Of a stretch of 11,426 nucleotides of DNA, positions 7,340 to 11,426 are shown in pieces. This DNA comes from Burkholderiales bacterium. GTDB lineage: Bacteria; Pseudomonadota; Gammaproteobacteria; Burkholderiales; Burkholderiaceae_C. Location of the stretch: NCBI GenBank assembly GCA_011391855.1, contig JAABPT010000466.1, forward strand, positions 1 through 11,426, in the 5' to 3' direction. The notes under the pieces are model-generated. The model was given only the letters and a program-made list of their open reading frames with translations, was not told the origin of the DNA and searched no databases. Within the stretch, counting starts at the first letter, position 1. Each line of letters starts with the position of its first letter. The translations under genes were made by a program, and so were the position numbers.

Positions 7340-9070
7340 ATGAATGTGCGCGCACTTTCGAGCGCCCCCGCGCGCATGCCGAGCCTCGAAGCCGCACAGG
7401 TTCTGCTGCGCGGCCATCTGGACGCGCGCAGCTACCTGCCCTGCGTGGCAGCCGCCCCGGCGCTCGCTGTGCCGGTTGGCTTCGACCACGATGCCGACCT
7501 GCGCGTGGCCGCGGGGCTGGCGGTGGCGCAGACCTTCGGCCTGCTCGATGCCGGGCGCGAGGGACCGGCCGTCGCATTGATCCGCGCTGGACTGGCAGGG
7601 GCGGCCGACGCTGCGATCGAACGCGCCGAACCCGACGCCGTGCTCGCCTGGTGCACCGCGGCGGCCGAATGGTGCGAACGCAACGGGCTCGACCACGAAT
7701 TCAGCCGCCTGCAGCCGCGGGCGGCCGTAGCCGACGCCAATGCCGCGGCGTCGCCGTGGGCGCGGGTGCACTGGCGCATCGCCGCGGCTTGGCACCACGA
7801 GTGGTTCGGCCGCCGCGGCGATGTTGCTGCGCTGCTCGACGAGGCCCTGGTGCTGGCCCGCTCCGCCGGGGACCTCGGTTTGCAGGTGATCGTGCAACTG
7901 AAGCAGGCGCGGCTCGCGCTCGCCCGCAGCGACCCCGTCGCGGCGGTGGCGCTGGCGCAGCGCGCCGCCACCCATGCCGACGAGGCGACGTCGCCGCTGT
8001 GGCTGGCCGATGCTGCCGATGTCGAGGCGCGCGCCGCCATGGTGCGCGGCGACATGCACCGCGCGCTGCAGCAGGCCCGGCGCGCCCGCGGCCTGGCCGA
8101 CCTGGCTCGCGCGACGCCGAGCTACACCTTCACCTATCGCCTCTACGAAGCCTATGCGCTGCTTGCGCTGGGCGCATGGGGCGAGGCGGTGGCGCTGGCG
8201 CGTGAACTGGCGGCGATCGAACTGCCCGCAGGCATGCGCGAACGCACGGCCGTGCTGGTCGACCTGTTCGCGCTCGTGCGCGACGAGCGCACCGAAGGCG
8301 GCTGGTCGGCGGCACAGGTCGAGAAGCTGCGCGTCGTCCTGGGTCGCCTGCGTGAACTCGACTGGCCGGGCGTGCTGCCCGTGCTGCCGACGCATGTGGC
8401 GCGGCTGTGGGCGCGGGCGCTCGAGGCCGGCGTCGAAACCGACTGGGTGCGCGCCTCGATCGTCAGCCGCGACCTGCCGCCGCCCGAACCCGCCTGGCCC
8501 GAGGGTTGGCCCTGGTCGGTGCGGGTCGCGGTGCTGGGAACCTTCCGCTGCAGCGTGGACGGCGCGGACCTGGCTGCCGGCGGCGGCAAGGCAGCGGGCA
8601 AGCCGCTCGCGCTGCTGCGTCGCGTCGCGGTCGAGGGCGGATACGAGGGCATCGGCACCGACTTGCTCGCCGCGGCGCTATGGCCCGGCGAGGGCCGCGA
8701 GGGGCGCGACAAGGCGCTCGAAGTCACGCTGGCGCGACTGCGCCGCCTGCTCGGCCGCGCCGACGCCGTGCTGATGCACGACCGCCGGTTGCGCCTGAAT
8801 CCGCGGCGGGTCTGGCTCGATCGTGTCGCGCTCGAACGTGTGCTCGACGGATGCGTATCGCCGGCGGCTGACCACTGGCCGGCGGTGTGGGCACTGTGGC
8901 GCGGGCCGCTGCTCGCCGGCGAGCCGAGCGCGCCGGAACTCGACGCTGCCCGCAACGGCCTGCGCGCGCGCGTGGCTGCCGCTTTGCACGCTGCTTCGGC
9001 GCATCCCGGGCATCGGGGACGCTGCCTGCGCGCCTTGGCGGTCGATCCAGCAATCGCCGGCTGGCTTTGA
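7340..9070 (+). CDS. Transcriptional regulator: helical-repeat N-terminus plus SARP-like winged helix (576 aa)
   Basis: This is probably a cytoplasmic DNA-binding regulator. Residues ~10-385 are alanine-rich helices in TPR-like array (for example AAAWHHEWFGRRGDVAALLDEAL, VALAQRAATHADEA, LYEAYALLALGAWGEAVALA). From residue ~392 there is a winged-helix domain of the OmpR/SARP type (VRVAVLGTFRCSVDG, then GKPLALLRRVAV, LLAAALWPGEGREGRDKALEVTLARLRRLLG, DRRLRLNPRRVWLD). It is followed by a short BTAD-like helical tail (WRGPLLAGEPSAPELDAARNGLRAR). Large members of this class have an N-terminal P-loop ATPase; none is present here and the region upstream is non-coding, so this is a compact form. ATG 7340 lacks a clear ribosome site; ATG 7377 is an alternative. 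It is divergent from a PEP-CTERM gene, a possible target. Confidence 0.82.
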   Translation: MNVRALSSAPARMPSLEAAQVLLRGHLDARSYLPCVAAAPALAVPVGFDHDADLRVAAGLAVAQTFGLLDAGREGPAVALIRAGLAGAADAAIERAEPDAVLAWCTAAAEWCERNGLDHEFSRLQPRAAVADANAAASPWARVHWRIAAAWHHEWFGRRGDVAALLDEALVLARSAGDLGLQVIVQLKQARLALARSDPVAAVALAQRAATHADEATSPLWLADAADVEARAAMVRGDMHRALQQARRARGLADLARATPSYTFTYRLYEAYALLALGAWGEAVALARELAAIELPAGMRERTAVLVDLFALVRDERTEGGWSAAQVEKLRVVLGRLRELDWPGVLPVLPTHVARLWARALEAGVETDWVRASIVSRDLPPPEPAWPEGWPWSVRVAVLGTFRCSVDGADLAAGGGKAAGKPLALLRRVAVEGGYEGIGTDLLAAALWPGEGREGRDKALEVTLARLRRLLGRADAVLMHDRRLRLNPRRVWLDRVALERVLDGCVSPAADHWPAVWALWRGPLLAGEPSAPELDAARNGLRARVAAALHAASAHPGHRGRCLRALAVDPAIAGWL

Positions 9071-9080
9071 AGCCCTGCGC

Positions 9081-9098
9081 GACGGGCCACAGGCCGTC
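9081..9098. terminator. Weak hairpin between convergent genes
   Basis: GACGG(G)CC / GGCCGTC with an ACA loop and one bulged G lies in the 45-bp gap between the regulator stop and the msrQ stop. There is no T tract, so at best it is a factor-assisted terminator. Confidence 0.3.
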
Positions 9099-9115
9099 GA
9101 CGCCCACCCGGCGGC

Positions 9116-9819
9116 TCAGCCTGCGGGGGCCGCGCCGCGAACTTCTCGCCCTCGGTGGAGTCGCCGCACCAGACGCCAGCCCAGCAGCACGGTGACGATC
9201 GCGGCATAGATGCCGACCTCGGCAAAGTCGTTCTTGCCGGCTCGCATCCAGAAGAAGTGCAGCACTGCCAGCCCCGCGGTCATGTAGACGGCGCGGTGCA
9301 GCGCCTGCCAGCGCTTCGCACCCAGCCAGCGGATGGCGCCATTGAACGAGGTCGCAGCCAGCGGCAGCATCAGCAGCAGCGCCGCGGTGCCGACCAGGAT
9401 GAACGGGCGCTTGGGAATGTCGCGCACGATGTCCTGGAGGTTCAGGCCCATGTCCAGCCACGCAAAACACAGGAAATGCAGCACGCCATAGAAGAAGGTG
9501 AACAGGCCCAGCATGCGGCGCAGCCGCGCCAGTGCCTGCCAGCCGGTCCATTGCCGCAGCGGTGTGATGGCCAGCGTCAGGCACAGGAAACGCAGCGTCC
9601 AGTCGCCGGTGGCGCGGATCAGCGCCTCGGCCGGGTTGGCGCCCAGCGCATCGGCGAAGGCGCCCCAGACCAGCCAGGCCAACGGCCCCAGCGCGGCCGT
9701 GAAGAGCAGCGGCTTGGCGGCTCGGTGCATGAGCAGCCGATTGGCAGTGGCAACCCGCCACGGGCGCGTGCCGGGTGGCAGTGCGACGCGCCCGAGCGCG
9801 TTCACCGACCCATCAGACA

Positions 9820-9820
<1 letters not shown>
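9116..9820 (-). CDS. msrQ: MsrQ, heme-binding membrane subunit of the MsrPQ system (234 aa)
   Basis: This inner-membrane b-type heme protein (formerly YedZ) passes electrons from the respiratory chain to periplasmic MsrP. About six membrane helices are visible (for example LFTAALGPLAWLVWGAFA, LGLFTFFYGVLHFLCFAWL, FILVGTAALLLMLPLAA). Likely heme-ligand histidines are His115 (YGVLHF), His175 (QALHRAVY) and His188 (AVLHFFW). Their mutual spacing (60 and 13) equals that of the ligands I recall in the E. coli protein, which starts about 24 residues later. ATG 9820 overlaps the msrP stop by one base (TGATG), which indicates translational coupling. The extra N-terminal residues before MHRAAKPLLF have no obvious function. 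The gene is convergent with the upstream regulator. Confidence 0.95.
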
Positions 9821-10794
<974 letters not shown>

Positions 10795-10796
10795 CA

Positions 10797-10832
10797 CATC
10801 GGAGGCATCGGAGACGTCGGCGACATCGGAGA
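10797..10832 (+). repeat. Four tandem 9-bp units just upstream of msrP
   Basis: The units are CATCGGAGG, CATCGGAGA, CGTCGGCGA and CATCGGAGA, so two differ by one base and one by two. They start three bases before the msrP ATG at 10794. In the msrP frame they would read as Asp-Val/Ala-Ser/Ala triplets, with no stop, if translation began further upstream. Confidence 0.85.
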
Positions 10833-10897
10833 AGAGGCACCGTTGTCTGTCGTGCCCCGGACCGCAGAAGTTACAGCAGCGGCCCGCACAAAGGACA

Positions 10898-10921
10898 GCG
10901 GGCTGGTCAAGACCAGCCCGC
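10898..10921 (-). terminator. Strong hairpin terminator after the cytochrome c gene
   Basis: There is a perfect 10-bp stem, GCGGGCTGGT / ACCAGCCCGC, with a 4-base loop, 22 bases after the cytochrome stop. On the minus strand it is followed by TGTCCTTTGTG, a poor T tract, so efficiency is uncertain, but stem strength and position favour a terminator that separates the cytochrome from msrPQ. Confidence 0.7.
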
Positions 10922-10943
10922 ATGTGTTGGATTGCGCTGCGAA

Positions 10944-11426
10944 CTAGCGCAAACCGGCGATGTAGTCGGACACCGCGGCGATCTCGCGGTCGTTCATCTT
11001 GCCGGAAATGGTCATCATCTGCCCGTTGTTGGCGCGCGCGCCCGAGCGGAAAGCGTTCAGCTGCGCTTCGGTGTATTCGCCGTGCTGGCCACCGAGCCGC
11101 GGGTACTGGGCCGGGATGCCGGCGCCGTTGGGGCTGTGGCAGCCCGAGCACGCGGGCACCTGCTTGGCGACGATGCCGCCGCGGTAGATCTGCTCGCCCA
11201 GACCGATGGTGTCCTTGCTCTTGGCAGCACCCGTCACCGGCTTCTTCGTTCCGTAAAAGGCCGCCAGGTGCTTCATATCCTCTTCGGACAAGGCCGCCGC
11301 CATGCCGGCCATGACCGCGTTCTGACGCTTGCCGGACTTGAATTCGGTCAGCTGCTTGGCGATGTATTCGGGATGCTGCCCCTGCAGGATGGGGTTGGCT
11401 GCCAAGCCGCGCGTGCCGTCGGCCGT
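10944..11426 (-). CDS. c4-type diheme cytochrome c, C-terminal part (5' end outside window)
   Basis: This is a periplasmic electron carrier, usually feeding terminal oxidases. The frame is open at the right edge (TADGTRGLAANP is the first visible sequence), so about 160 residues are seen of a protein normally near 200-220. The first domain lacks its own CxxCH, which lies upstream, but shows the c4-like block GQHPEYIAKQLTEFKSGKR followed by NAVMAGMAAALSEEDM, with a candidate Met ligand. The second domain has CSGCH (11136-11150), GIPAQYPRLGGQHGEY, and MMTISGKMND, whose Met is the expected second ligand. The tandem repetition of GQH-xEY in both halves is typical of c4. The product could equally be annotated as a class I diheme cytochrome. 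The gene is upstream of msrPQ on the same strand but separated by a terminator. Confidence 0.92.
   Translation of the reverse strand, partial: TADGTRGLAANPILQGQHPEYIAKQLTEFKSGKRQNAVMAGMAAALSEEDMKHLAAFYGTKKPVTGAAKSKDTIGLGEQIYRGGIVAKQVPACSGCHSPNGAGIPAQYPRLGGQHGEYTEAQLNAFRSGARANNGQMMTISGKMNDREIAAVSDYIAGLR

Noticed and set aside
8724..9761. Minus-strand frame covering msrQ and the 3' end of the regulator
   Set aside because: It is an out-of-frame shadow. msrQ in its own frame has the helices and heme histidines.

Overview
The window (about 67-70% GC over most of its length) looks like a chromosome of a high-GC betaproteobacterium, most likely Burkholderiales and close to Comamonadaceae. The reasons are two PEP-CTERM surface proteins, a DctPQM TRAP transporter, an msrPQ pair next to a c4-type cytochrome, and the overall protein style. 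This placement is inference from content; no rRNA, tRNA or other phylogenetic marker is present.

Layout: (1) 1-1550, plus strand: C-terminal half of a UvrA DNA-repair ATPase, cut by the left edge, followed by a hairpin terminator at 1626-1646. (2) 1678-2292, minus strand: a PEP-CTERM protein in a lower-GC island with its own likely promoter. (3) 2506-3051, minus strand: a small helical TPR-like hypothetical. (4) 3285-6240, plus strand: a three-gene TRAP transporter operon (receptor, small permease, large permease). Between the two permease genes lies a 62-bp tandem repeat that forms two tiny open frames, chained to dctQ and dctM by ATGA/GTGA stop-start overlaps. (5) 6230-7216, minus strand: a second, unrelated PEP-CTERM protein whose 3' end overlaps dctM by 11 bp. 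(6) 7340-9070, plus strand, divergent from it: a transcriptional regulator with a helical-repeat N-terminus and a SARP-like winged-helix C-terminus. (7) 9116-10794, minus strand: msrPQ, the periplasmic methionine sulfoxide reductase system, with the two genes overlapping by one base. (8) 10944-11426, minus strand: a c4-type diheme cytochrome c cut by the right edge, separated from msrP by a strong hairpin.

How they work together: MsrP (Tat-exported molybdoenzyme) and MsrQ (heme membrane partner) form one redox repair system of the envelope, and the neighbouring cytochrome c is also an envelope redox protein but appears to be a separate transcript. DctP, DctQ and DctM form one importer for an organic acid whose identity cannot be read from the sequence. 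The PEP-CTERM proteins need an exosortase that must be encoded elsewhere. Nothing here is a phage, transposase, CRISPR array or toxin-antitoxin locus. The most unusual structures are the translationally chained repeat between dctQ and dctM and a 91%-identical internal segment shared by the two ATPase halves of UvrA.
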